This document shows, piece by piece, positions 23,434 through 34,665 of a stretch of DNA of 64,000 bases. Every line of letters begins with the position of its first letter. The stretch's first letter is position 1. The DNA is from Stereum hirsutum FP-91666 SS1 (taxonomy: Eukaryota; Basidiomycota; Agaricomycetes; Russulales; Stereaceae), in assembly GCF_000264905.1 (NCBI RefSeq), contig NW_006763136.1, positions 2,261,550 through 2,325,549 of the forward strand, read 5' to 3'. The notes beneath the pieces are model-generated. The model was given only the letters and a program-made list of their open reading frames with translations. It was not told the DNA's origin and searched no databases. Position numbers and translations under genes: made by a program.

Positions 23434-23967
23434 ACGCGCCTACCCCGCAGCCGCGCTATTTTAATTCGGGGCTGGACGCGTCCGGCCTCAGGCCTCTACC
23501 CCGGTCTCTGTCGGCCACCCTTCCTTGCCTCCTGTCGAACTCGTGAGCGTCTCCTCACTTCTTCCACCCTTCGTGGCTATTTTCCTCCCTGGCCAACGAA
23601 CCCTCGCCGTGTCTCACCTTCAAGGCGCCGCGAAGTGCCATTAACAGCACGCGAACACTGGTCATTTGACTAGCCTGCCCCGCGCAGCACCAGGGCCTGC
23701 GCGTTCACGTCGTTTGCATGTTGCTTCTGCCATTCTCGTAGGTTTCATCGGGTCTGTGCACGGACCGCAGCAGCGGGTCCCGTATGGACTCTCAAACGTG
23801 TTGAACACACAAAATTGCAGTGACCAATCGTCCACTTCCTATCGTATTCGTTCCCAGTCTGGTCCCCATCAGTCCTCGCGGAATCACGAACAGGTCCAGT
23901 TCCCACACGCAGGGAAGGTCTACGAGGAAACAACGGTCATCCATGCCCGGTTGCAATCCAGCCCCAG
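23434..23967. other. Intergenic region, no gene recognised
   Basis: Upstream sequence of the secreted glycoprotein gene and 3' region of the carboxylesterase gene, both on the minus strand. The short open frames have no recognisable domain. Confidence 0.45.
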
Positions 23968-26183
23968 TCACAGAGGGAGCGAATGAAAAACGGAAATGAC
24001 ACGCACTTGCGGATATATTGGAAGAATCTCGTTCCAGTATTGGCATACCTTGTCGATCTCAAAGTGGTCTCCTAAGATCGCTCCATCTTCGTCTATACCT
24101 AGGATGGCCAGCGTGCTTGAGTTGGAAGGACTATACTTGGGCCAGTTGGGGATACGTGGACCCAGTGTCGGCTCTATTGGGGGGATCAGATCAGGATCAG
24201 CGTCAGTGTATGGTGATGCCATCATGCAGAACTCGACCAAACCTTTGATAAAGTTTGTCCAGGCGTCTATCATATAATCCGAGACTCTTTGTTCGAAAGG
24301 CGTAACGGGTACGAACGGTGCACTAAGAGCAATGGTTGCAGTTGTCCTGCATACACAGAAACATCAGTCAAGAAATTCATGATCACGGACAATAACTGCA
24401 TGAACGCACCCCATCACAAATCTGATATCCGAACCTATGTGCCCGTCAAGACAGACAACTATGAAGTCAGGATGATGCAACATACCGTGGAACGTCCCGA
24501 TACTCGCACCCAGGGAGTTCAGATTTGAGGCTACCAAATCAAACCTGTACCTCCATACATCCAACCCTAACGCTTCGGTCCTCCATTTCCCCAGATTATG
24601 AGCGAGACAGAGCATATGTGCGTCTCGCCACATCGCGGAAGTAGCATTGTAAATTGATGGATACAGTGCAGATGGAGATGGGTAGAGCGCGTCGAGGAGG
24701 AGCGAAGAGTTGGCGAAAGGAAAGTTGAGGTTATTGCTCTTACTATCAGAAAAATAGGCATCATGTAATGTGAATCACGGCGCGTATACAGTGTAAACGT
24801 GGCTTACATGTAGGCTGACTCGTTGGTGAAGGCTGTGGGTTCGCTGTTTACTATTAGGGTACCTTCGTCCTGAAGGACCTTGTCAGCACTAGTTTACTCT
24901 AAATCTCAGGGTTGACTACTCACTTTGTTCGTGCCTATAAGGAGAGGTACCTTCGCTGTCCTCCCCTCCTTCGTCTGTTTCACATAATCCTTCCAGATTG
25001 TGATATTGTCAATGACAGGTTGGAACTGGTCACCGGTCGCTAACAAGGTATCTTGAAGCGCAAATGCATCTTTCGTACGCAAACAGTCAAGTTGGCCAGG
25101 TGAAGATGTCGGGCAAGACTGATTTGCTGCGATGGCGGTGAGCTGGTTGCCCAATTGCCACTGTGGTTGCGACGCTTCATGAAGTAAAAATCAAGATTAT
25201 CGGTGAGGTCATTGCCACTGTGGTCATTCAAAATAGAGAAAACGGGGAACCTACTATCAGAACTCTGCATCACAGCTCCTCTGATGAGGGGGTCCTCGGG
25301 CCAGGCGGATAGGTACATATTGGTCATTTCTGTAGAACACAAAAAAAAACCGAGCGCTGTCGATGCAGTTCACCAAACTTGCAGCGCAAACACCTACCAG
25401 CTCCAACGCTCTCCCCTGTTAGTTCCGCATGAGCCGCGCTACATACGAACGGAAGACTACAGCATGATTCTCACCTCCCAATACGATCTTCTCCGGATCA
25501 CCCCCGAATGCTTTCGCGTTGGCTTTCATCCACTCGACAGCGGCTCTCGTATCCAAAAGACCGAAGTTCTGCGTCTCCCCTGCTTCAGCGATCTCGGCAG
25601 CATGCGGCCACGCCCACAAGGACAGTCGATAGTTGTACGATGCAAACACGATGCCCTTCGCGGCCATGAAAGAGCCATCGATCTTGGGGTCTGACGATGC
25701 GCCGCTGTCAAATCCACCGCCGCTGAGATAGCGAAAGCGAGAACAACGTGAGCAACAGATGACCAAATCAAAGAATCCGCGTACTGACTATGAGTAGACA
25801 TAAACGGGTAGATTGTTTGCTCCATCCGGTGATATCACGTTAATCCTTAAGCAGTCCTCACTTTGCACGCTAGTCCCATTTCCACCGTCCGCCCTCCCTT
25901 GCATACAGGCCGGACCGAACTGAGTAGCATTGAACACCGTGTCTGGATTCGCTTCCTTGAAGGGTTGAGGTGGCCGCCAGCGATTTTGTCCCGAGGTATC
26001 CTGAGCAAACCGGATGCCATACCACTTCTGGAGTGGGGTAGAAGTGGTGCTGTCATCGAGGTAGCCTTGGACTTTTCCGGAGGTGGTGGAGATGGGAGGT
26101 AGGAGAGTGCGGTTGGTTGATTCAGCGTGAACTGCGTGGATCAGAGCGAAAGCACCGAGCCTGAGTGCGAGTGTGATGAGCAT
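23968..26183 (-). CDS. Secreted type-B carboxylesterase/lipase
   Basis: About eleven exons join from the ATG at 26183. A signal peptide (MLITLALRLGAFALIHAVHA) is followed by the carboxylesterase fold. The oxyanion strand YSYGGGF has Tyr where many relatives have His, a change also common in fungal esterases. Further along are SEDCLRINV and the NFGLLDTRAAVEWMKANAKAFGGDPEKI block. The nucleophile elbow GESVG is split over a small exon near 25406-25424. The acidic residue lies in GTNKDEGTL, and the catalytic His in the FHGSDI segment, where exons meet at about 24488. MQSS after the nucleophile is also typical. Members hydrolyse carboxylic esters outside the cell; the substrate is unknown. Several Asn-x-Ser/Thr sites suggest glycosylation. 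The stop at 23968 is in the same frame as the last conserved part, but a further small 3' exon is possible. Confidence 0.85.
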
Positions 26184-27872
26184 GTCGAGGCAGAGATAGA
26201 CGAGAAGAGTTGTACTACACTGCTAACTTACTAATAATGAGCCGTTAGAGGTGTTTTACAATGATGTTCCGGATATGAACCGCTATACAACGCGATACTG
26301 TGTGGCAAGAACATATTTGAAGGAAAGAGAAGCACGAGGGTAAATTTCGGAATGACTAGAGGACGTTGGCATATCACAAGACACGTTTCTGGCCAGAGCG
26401 CACGGCTTCTCTAAATGTGCATGAGCATCAGTCAGATCATAAAGGACCAGCCAGCTCCCATCCTCCCAGGGCACGCAAAAGAGACCATAAGATATGGGGC
26501 TGGACAAAATAATCAGCAGGCCATCCACAGGGCTCGAGTGAAGGAATGCAGGTCCGTTGCTCATAGCAATACCGTCACGTTAGTATAACAGCGCCATTGT
26601 ACTCCCATAGTGCATCACTGCAACTGGCAGAGATACTTATCCTAGTAGCCTGGTCGATCTTAGTTGCAGAATCAGACTGCAGACGGGGTAGTAAGGAGAA
26701 ATTAAGCTCCAGATGCCAGCCTGGCGAGAGTCCTCAGAAATATGTGTGGCAGGAAGTTCTACTGTAATAAAAGATGGGGTGAAAGCGGATTGGCTGGGAC
26801 TTGCTCGAGTGCTCTTCGAGGCCCAGAATCGATGGCAGAAACTCAGAAACAATGAAACAATTTATATAGGAACTCGAACGGTACTGGTAAGTGAGCGTGA
26901 ACAAAGTATGACGCAAGCCTGCAGCTGCCTGCAGGCATCGCCAGAATGGCGGGCTGACAGTTTCTGCCACCCTCCGCCCGCTTTGGGCTTGCCATTTCCT
27001 TCGTTCATGGATGGCCTGGTCGAGACTTGTCACGGGTATTTTTGGGTACTTTTATTGCTAACAAATCAAAATGTCGCTTTCTGCGAAAAGTAAATATTTT
27101 TAAATGGCCTGAAGTCGGTCTCGGGGCTGGGGGGTGGAAAAACCACATCATTCATGGCCATGAAGTGACGGTTATAATACATTACGCGAGGAAGACAAAC
27201 AAGAACTCTTGGCCGAATGGTTATTTGTATGTTTATGACTACTTTGCCGTCAGTGAGGTGGCTGGTTCGAACCCTCATGATGCCGCTCGCGCTTTTTATG
27301 TACTTTTGCCCTGAGTTTCTCTACCGAGAGCCTTCTCGTCCTTTGCGACATTGATGTTCGTGAAAGCTTTTTAATATGTATATACGTATTACTCTGTAGT
27401 ACTACGATTTAAGCTTGAGGCTTGTGTAGAGAACTTAGCTACTCGCGAGTCTTTTTAGATAGCATTGCTGTGCATTATTCCCTTTCTATGAACATCCAGC
27501 CGACCGAGGTACTGGGCCACACACCGATCGAGCCGCAAATTCAACGTAAATCAAGCTTCCTCGTGGTTGAACTCACAAAATCTCACGACACATATGCATA
27601 TATCTAGCAGTATTAATGATTCATTCGTACTTATTGTCCTCACTTTGAGCTTGCGATTTGATAGGCTCTCGCAAACTTGGTTTGACTCTGTGCGCCACTC
27701 ACGACTTGGCGCAAACTTCGCGTCTCGTCCTGCTGACCGGCTCTGCGGCGCCATCAGCGAAGCCTGTTGCCTTTGCCTCGAGGTCGCCCTTCCTCTGGGC
27801 GAATCCCTACGTCACTCTTTGTTCACGCTGCCTAGCCAACGGTACTACACGGGCACTGCCGAATGTTTTTGA
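26184..27872. other. 1.7-kb divergent intergenic region
   Basis: This separates the carboxylesterase start from the glutathione S-transferase start. The open frames are short and unconvincing. A Pol III-type A box and B box pair lies at about 27210-27275 (described separately). The 26900-27450 part is clearly AT-richer than the flanking genes. Confidence 0.4.
27203..27299 (+). other. tRNA-like relic with Pol III A and B boxes
   Basis: An A box (TGGCCGAATGG, at about 27210) and a perfect B box (GGTTCGAACCC, at about 27265) are spaced as in a tRNA with a long variable arm, and a T run follows at about 27293. The acceptor and T-stem arms do not pair, so it is not a working tRNA. It may be a degraded tRNA or the head of a tRNA-derived SINE. 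Confidence 0.35.
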
Positions 27873-28007
27873 ATGATGTCATCGTTGAAGCCCCCCTTTT
27901 CAGTCGCTCGCTCATGCGTCATCGTCCCCCATCTCACCTTTCATCCCCTTCTCCCTTCGAGCAAGCGCTTTGCAAAAGCCATCTTTTGTTACTTCCCCCT
28001 TACCAAT

Positions 28008-29198
28008 ATGACAGCGCAGAAGGATTCCGGCAAGAAATATCATTTGCAATGCACTGGAGTAGCTCTCGAGACGGCCAATAAGCATATCGCGGAACAAGAC
28101 ATCACCCTTTTTGGCAGCTGTTTCTGTCCTTTCGTGCAAAGAGTCTGGGTTGCTTTTGAATACCTTGGGATACCCTACAAAGTGCGTACATTGCTTTTTC
28201 AGTCTTGTCTCCCGTACTGAGCGCCGTTGTATAAAGTATTGTTGAGTAAAGCCTTTGTCGGCTTGATGCGACGATGCAGCACGTCACATCCTCTGCTTAC
28301 GCGTGTGGATTGTAGACGAAGTTGATCCATATGCTAAGCCAAAGGAGCTACTGGAAGTCTCACCAAAAGGTCTTGTACCTGGAGTCAAGCTCCATAAGTA
28401 TGAGCCTCCTCGTGCCCTCAACGAGAGTACGGTCATCATGGAATATGTTGTAAAGTGCGTACCATCGCGTTCAACTTTTTTCACCATTCTAATGCTTCTT
28501 GCAGACTTGCACAACACAATAACATATCAACTTCTCTCTTTCCCTCCGATCCTTATGCCAACGCCATTGTCCGCCTTCAAGCCGATCATATCAATCGCAC
28601 CCTCATCCCGGCATTCTACCGTTACCTCCAAGCACAGGACACCGCAGCTCAAATCGAAGGAGGGAAAGATCTCCTTTCTGCCATCGAACAGCTCGTCTCG
28701 CTGTTTGAGCGAGCTGAGAAAGAGTGTGGCGACGCACTCGAAGGTAACCCAGTTGGTTTGTGGCAAGAGACAGGGACACTAAGCTGGAGCGATATTATGG
28801 CGGCACCTTGTATGCCTCGTCTCCCACCTATTTATTTATTTTCTTTGGACTCTAGGCGGTGTAAACACTGATTGACAGTTAATCTTTTCTCACAGGGCTA
28901 TTCCGTGCATCGAACGTCCTCGAACACTACCGCGGCTTTTCCCTTCCCAAGGGCCCGAAGTTCGATGCCTATATAGGACGCCTGTTCGAACACCCAGCTT
29001 TCAAGTGCACGTGTAGTACGGAAGAACTTTACCTGGACAGTTACGAACGGTTCGTACCGAGTTGTTCTCATCGCGCTCTATATAATATCGGCGAAACATA
29101 CTGTCTGCTGATTGGGTTTGGGATGCAGGTACGCTTATAATCGTCCGAACACCAGCCAAGTGGCGAACGCGATAAACTCTGGCCGTGGACTTCCTTGA
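28008..29198 (+). CDS. Omega-like glutathione S-transferase
   Basis: Five exons close into 281 residues: 28008-28185, 28316-28454, 28505-28809, 28896-29049 and 29129-29198. The N-terminal thioredoxin fold carries GSCFCPFVQRVWVAFEYLGIPY, with the active Cys at about 40, then EVDPYAKPKELLEVSPKGLVPGVKL with the conserved Pro, and ESTVIMEYV with the Glu-Ser pair that binds the glutathione gamma-glutamyl group. The helical C-terminal domain follows (TLSWSDIMAAPWLFRASNVLEHYRGF). A catalytic Cys in place of Tyr or Ser points to omega-type or GTO-like enzymes. These reduce mixed disulphides and dehydroascorbate, or remove glutathione from conjugates, and act mostly in the cytosol. An in-frame ATG at 27873 would add 45 residues rich in basic and hydroxyl residues with almost no acidic ones, possibly an organelle-targeting version. 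I kept 28008 because family similarity begins shortly after it. Confidence 0.88.
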
Positions 29199-30777
29199 GA
29201 CTTCAACTGTACCGAGACGGGGTGACTTGAGGCAGCTTATCCTATATCGATCACTTGAAGGGATGTGTATCTCCATCTGGTACGACTGTACCAAGTTTCT
29301 ACTCCGTCGTGATATATTTGTATAACTCACATCCATGCTAACGTTCCTGTTCGCTGTCATGAACGTTCTTGAGCAAGGATACTGCCCCTTTGACGCACGG
29401 CATTGACATGGTTGAGTAGCTCCTCGGAGGCAAATTGAGCCCAAGACGGAAAGTGGTCATAGGGGTGTTGTATGACGACGTCGATGGTTATAGCTCTAGT
29501 AAGGTATAGTTATGTGGTGACGAGACATGACGAAGATATGTTTTGTGGGCGAGAGCGCCTTGCGTTTCCAGCCTGCATGGAAGCCCGCCTCTCATATTCC
29601 CGAGCCCACTGATCGGGGGCGCACATTTGTCGTTACTGACCTTAGAGACTTATAACCGTTCAAGCTGCCAGTCTGCTCCTTGTGAGCTTTGATAGTCCTC
29701 TTTTCTTGTCTTCGGATCGCTAAAGGTTAGTAAATCAGAGTTCTGTGCCATAAGCGGATTAGGACTAACATGCGTACTTGAGAAGGTTCAAGTGTGACCC
29801 ACTTCGATGAGATGTCGCAGGATAGCTATTGATAGACGGATCCATGAATGACTTCGACGGTTCTCAGCTGTTATACGTCGAAGCTGGGACCGGCGCGACT
29901 CCGAATCTAGGCGCAACCCGATCCTATAGACCGCGGCACAATCGGTGCTACTCATCCAGGGTACGTCGAAAACCTAGCTCACCGGCAGTATCAACTGCCC
30001 TAGAGCATCCCTTGTACTGGATATCCCAGAGGTCGGCGGAGTAAGCGACTGACATACGCCGATGGTTGAGGAGAATAATTTCCAAGGAAGAAGCTGGAGT
30101 GATTTGGGCCTCTAGATTTCGGTGAGTGATGATCCGTATGCAGAGTCCAGGAATGCGCTCTCCTCGTATGGTATGTATGATATGGAAAAGCTCACTTCAT
30201 CACACCAAGTAAATGGTTCCTACCTCGAGGGGGTCGCCTGCTATCCAACGTGTTGACCCCAGGCGTCAGAATGTTTCCTTGGTTTGCGCAATAGGGGCTG
30301 TATGACCGACAGTGAAAGATGGGGATTCGAGATGATGCATATTGTTCGGAAGTAATCTGAAACAGACTACGATAGATCCATTCCATCTATGCATCGGGCT
30401 GCAGTAATTACAGTTTATGCTCCTCTCACGTACTGTACATATCAACCTATTCAACAAACTGGAGAGAAGCAGGCGGGAAAATGCGTGAATGTAAATGCTG
30501 CAGACTTAAATGGAAACGGAAAGCGTGCGTAGGTATGAATTGTAATGGATGGCGGCGTGTAAACAAGAATGAACGCGGATCACGAGATACTGTCGGGACG
30601 GAGAATGAAGACAAGAACAATATATCAACGGGTGCCGTTACGGCGCATACGCAGAAAACAGGAGATGATGCAGAGCTCTACAACTATTCACATTCATTCA
30701 TGTCATCACGAGGGTATGAGTGCAGCTACACTAGCCCAAAGTAGAGAGAGAAAGAGAGGAAAAATAAATCACTAGCG
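29199..30777. other. 1.6-kb convergent region, no gene recognised
   Basis: Between the glutathione S-transferase stop and the stop of a minus-strand hypothetical gene. No frame longer than about 150 codons and no domain was found. It is too long for two 3' untranslated regions alone, so a degraded gene, a non-coding RNA or an old repeat may be present. Confidence 0.4.
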
Positions 30778-31606
30778 TCATCGAGTCCCCAGAGCATGTT
30801 TACGCCCATGATCTGGTTCGGCAAACAGTCGTAGGCGACGCTCACAGGCTAATGCTTCTGGCCCCACTGAAAACCAAACAGGAAAAAAAGGTCAGCCTCC
30901 ATGCTCGTCACATTGTACAGGGCGCAAAACACTCACTGGTCGAATCGTTCCCTGAGGAGAGGCTCAACCGCCGCTGGCCATGGGGAGAGTCATCAGACGC
31001 AGAGTTGGCCTCGTGTGGCGCAGTCTGCGCGGAAGACGAGCTACTTGTGTTTGCGCGTGACCGCTGTTTCTCTTTACGAAGTCTCCGAGCGACGGCGAAA
31101 AGCTCGACGAGACTAAGGTCGATTTCGCGAGGATAATATGGGACATTTGGGACAGGGTACGAGGCGGCGCTGGAGCAGGTCGAAGGCGTAGACACGACAG
31201 AATCGCATTCGCTCGGTGTAGCGAGCCAGTTATAAGCGCTCGAGGTGGACGGGGATGAGTGAGCGGAGGGCTGTCGCTCGGAGAAGTAGTCAACGGGGGA
31301 CCGTGAGCTGCTCTCTGCCGGCGTGCAGTTCGTCGACGCTGAGAAGCGTGATGTGGAGGGGAGCGGCACAAAGCCACTATATCCATGGGGGAACGGGAGA
31401 GTGCTCTTAACGTCGACCGCACCTTGAGCATGGGCATTTCGGAGTCCACGACTGAGCTCTGATTGTCGGTGTGTGGACGAGGAAGCGTATCGAGACGAGG
31501 TGAAAACGAATGACTGGGATGCGGTCGAACTCGAAGGAGCGGAAGTCGAGAGAGACAGTTCCGGTGCAGCTTGTGATCCGAGAACGATGTCTTGCGTCTT
31601 ATCCAT
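30778..31606 (-). CDS. Hypothetical Ser-rich protein with basic helix
   Basis: Two exons, 31606-30937 and 30866-30778, close into 252 residues. The intron has a GTGAGT donor and a polypyrimidine tract before the acceptor, and both flanking frames stay open, which supports the model. The first 160 residues are Ser/Thr-rich and disordered. Near residue 165-190 a more regular segment appears: EIDLSLVELFAVARRLRKEKQ, an acidic-hydrophobic start followed by a strongly basic helix. A second Ser-rich linker and a basic C-terminus follow. The basic helix could bind nucleic acid or act as a nuclear signal, but I recognise no domain. It has a very long upstream region shared with PEX13. Confidence 0.6.
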
Positions 31607-34600
31607 GTCATGAACGCTACCGTACCGAGATGGGTGTCAGAGACCAGAGCGCCATGTTGCGCCTTGGGATGGCAGGTCTAGCAGTACGTACCGAGCGCCA
31701 CTAGGTGAGCTGGAATGCAGGACGAGGGAACGATGCGTCTGCCCGGGCCTGCCTGGAGTACGACGCCCAAGAGGGAGTGAGAGACATAGACAGAGGGCGA
31801 GAGTATAAGTACCTTAGACAAGCGCGAAGCACTCGGCACGGTGCCCATGGGAGAAAGTCGCCTCAGGATCTGCCTCGTTGGATCAGGGCAGTCCTTATAC
31901 GCCGCAACGCACAACTTCTTCACTCAGCCAATCTGTCGGTTTCTTGTCGGTCTTTTCCGTTCCCTCGAGGTAGGCGCAAGACATGGCGTCCATAGCCAAT
32001 ATAGAGGCACCCATCAAGCACCCATTCCCAGTCCCAATCCGGAGCGACTCAGCGATACCCGAAAACCGCCAGCCATCCGTAGCTATCATCTCGGACAACA
32101 CATTGCTCAACTCCACAAACCATCGATATCGCCTTGAAACCGTTAGCCTTCAACGTTCAACCACTGTACCTTTCATCCGTCTACCTTCCGCATTTCGTCC
32201 GTGGTCCACGTTTGCCGGATATCTGTCCCACCTCACCTCCATCCCCGAAATCCATCCTGCCACGATGTTCCGATTCCTTCCGCCCGGTGATTCGGTTTTG
32301 TGGCGTCTGTATCGAATGATACTTCTGGTCTCCCGCATGAGCACTCACCAGCTTCGGTTCCTCCAGGCCTACCTTTGATTGCGAACCTGGTCACTTTTGG
32401 ATTATGACGAGTTCTTGAAAGCCTAGTGATTCTGTGATTCCCGCCAGGCAGTTCTCATGAAAGAGGGGCTTTCGCCATGAGTTGCTGGATCCACTCGTCC
32501 CGGGCTAGGAGTCATTGCATTATGTTGGTCAAATGCTTCGACATTACTACCAGAGGAATGCAGATGAGCCACAACAAGTATGTTTGCGTGAACGCTTGCA
32601 GCATTGTTCACCTCTCAACGGACTCGGGTACTGCTTGTTAGTTCTTCATTTGAAGACACACTAAATGGAAGGCTCATGCTATCTTTGGCCGGCTATCTTT
32701 GCACTGTACGTTCTGGAAGCGGCCTCAAGAGGTGCCATCACAGAACATTGGACGTTTGTTTGCGGCGCTGGGCAAGCACCTATTGTTACAGACCGCCGGT
32801 ATGGTTGTAGTTGACAGGAAGAGTCTCGACGCGAAGAGCAAGGTGGCTGGTAGGGGGAATCTTAATTATAAATTCACCAAAAAACCTAATCTTCCTCGGT
32901 CGAGACTGCAACTACCATGCTCGAGATACGTAAAGACAACCTCATGCCGCGCCACTCGTATGCGCATTAAGCGAGACAAGGACGAGTACGCCCAATTTAG
33001 CAACGCAGGTGGCGGAAACAGGAAAAGAATATCAAGGCCGGATCGGGAAGGTGAAGGCCGTGGCGATACTTTTGTGCCACATCCTCATGTCCGTATTCGA
33101 CAGGTGCTGCAGTTGCTATCACAGCAAAGAAAACACGGACTTATACTCTCGTACGTGCCGCCCTGAATGCTATGAAGAGAAGTGCGAGGATATAATAAGC
33201 CAACCAGAAGAACATAAGAAGTCAGCCTGGCAGAAGCTTTGACCAGCGCCACTCGTCCCCGCCAAATATCCATTCGAAGGCAATGACTGATATTGACTGT
33301 TCCTGTTCGGCCTCATGTTCAACCCCAAACTCTACCGCATTCTCCTAAACCGGCAGACATGACCTCAAAGAACAAGGTTACATCCTACGGTGACACGTTG
33401 ATCGTCCAGAACCTCCCTCTCTAAAACTAGAACCACTGCCCGAATCGTGCTGACAATAACACCACAAAGAGTGGAAATCCGGCCGATAAAGAACTAAGGG
33501 CGGAGGAAAGCACTTCAGGTTGGAGATTAAAGTGGAGATGAAGAGGCGAAGCACAGAGGGAACTCGAGACAGGATGAAGCGGGAGAAAGATATCAAAGCT
33601 GAGAAGGAGACGCAGGAAGAGCACGCGGCGTTCGAGGCGGAGAAGAAGACACGGAATGGTGATCCTGGAAGAGGCGAAGGAGGTTTGACCGCCTTTCGCG
33701 ACAACTTGACACTGACCGACTCGGAGGACCTTTCCGAACAGGCCGACGAGGCGACATCCGCACTAGGTCCAAAAGCATGAAGTTCCGCCTCACCGTCAAT
33801 TGCCTACGGCACAGAAACGCCCGCCTCGAAGGGAAACGCAGAGCCTAGCAACAGCATTGAATCTGACAGAGTTATCTGTGCGAAGTTGGGGAGATGAGAG
33901 CTGCGGCTGTGGCTCAGAGAGCGAGAACCCATCGGACTGCGAGGACATCCGTGGCAATCTGTCAAGAGTATGATCCTAGGTCTCGCTATGCTGCAGTCCA
34001 CCGTCTGGATCATTGGCGAAGCACGCACCGAATATGTTCCTCGACGCGAATAACTGAAGGTGTACTGGGGGAAAGTAACGGTGACCCGCGAGAGCAGTCG
34101 AGGTTGAGTCGAGGTGTATGAGTGGACTTTGTGATTGGTCATTATAGCGACATTTTATCGGTATTTTCGAGTCTACGTGGTGTATATCATTCTCTGTTTG
34201 ACGCATGACCTACTTGGAATAATTCTTTCCGTGCAAAGCAGTCTGCGTGAGGTGGAAAGATTCACAGAAACGCGTGCAAAAGGGTGAGCGTTTTCAAACC
34301 GGGCTGTAGTCCGGCCTCTCTCGGCCCGGAGTGCTCACCCGGGTGATGATTTGTTCAAACGAGCATCTTGCACAAACACCGTCCTCGTTAGGCCACCCAC
34401 CATTCACTAAGGTCAGTATCCCGACGTCTTGCGCTCTGGCTCACTCGATGCTCCAGATTGTTGATCACCTCGTATTATGTCTCGCTCAGGCTCCTTCCCC
34501 CCCGAGTATACCCCGCTCGTGATTTCGCCCGGTCGCAGGCAAGGACACAGCAATCGACTGCAGTGTCAACCTCTCCAGACTTCTTCGTTTCCCCTTCTCG

Positions 34601-34665
34601 TTTGTCCTACATAGCGTGCCTGCAAGAGGCCTGATCATTTTATCTTCACGGTTTTTTCACCAGCT
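31607..34665. other. 3-kb divergent gene-poor region
   Basis: Between the hypothetical gene (-) and PEX13 (+), this is the longest gene-poor stretch in the window. Two frames stand out weakly: 31983-32378 (+, 131 codons, no domain) and a Lys/Glu-rich coiled-coil-like frame at about 33520-33780 (+). Neither has a splice partner I can find. Pyrimidine-rich sequence near 34480-34620 probably marks the PEX13 leader. Confidence 0.35.

Noticed and set aside
27203..27299. A functional tRNA gene
   Set aside because: Only the A and B boxes fit; acceptor and T stems cannot pair, so I kept it as a relic only.
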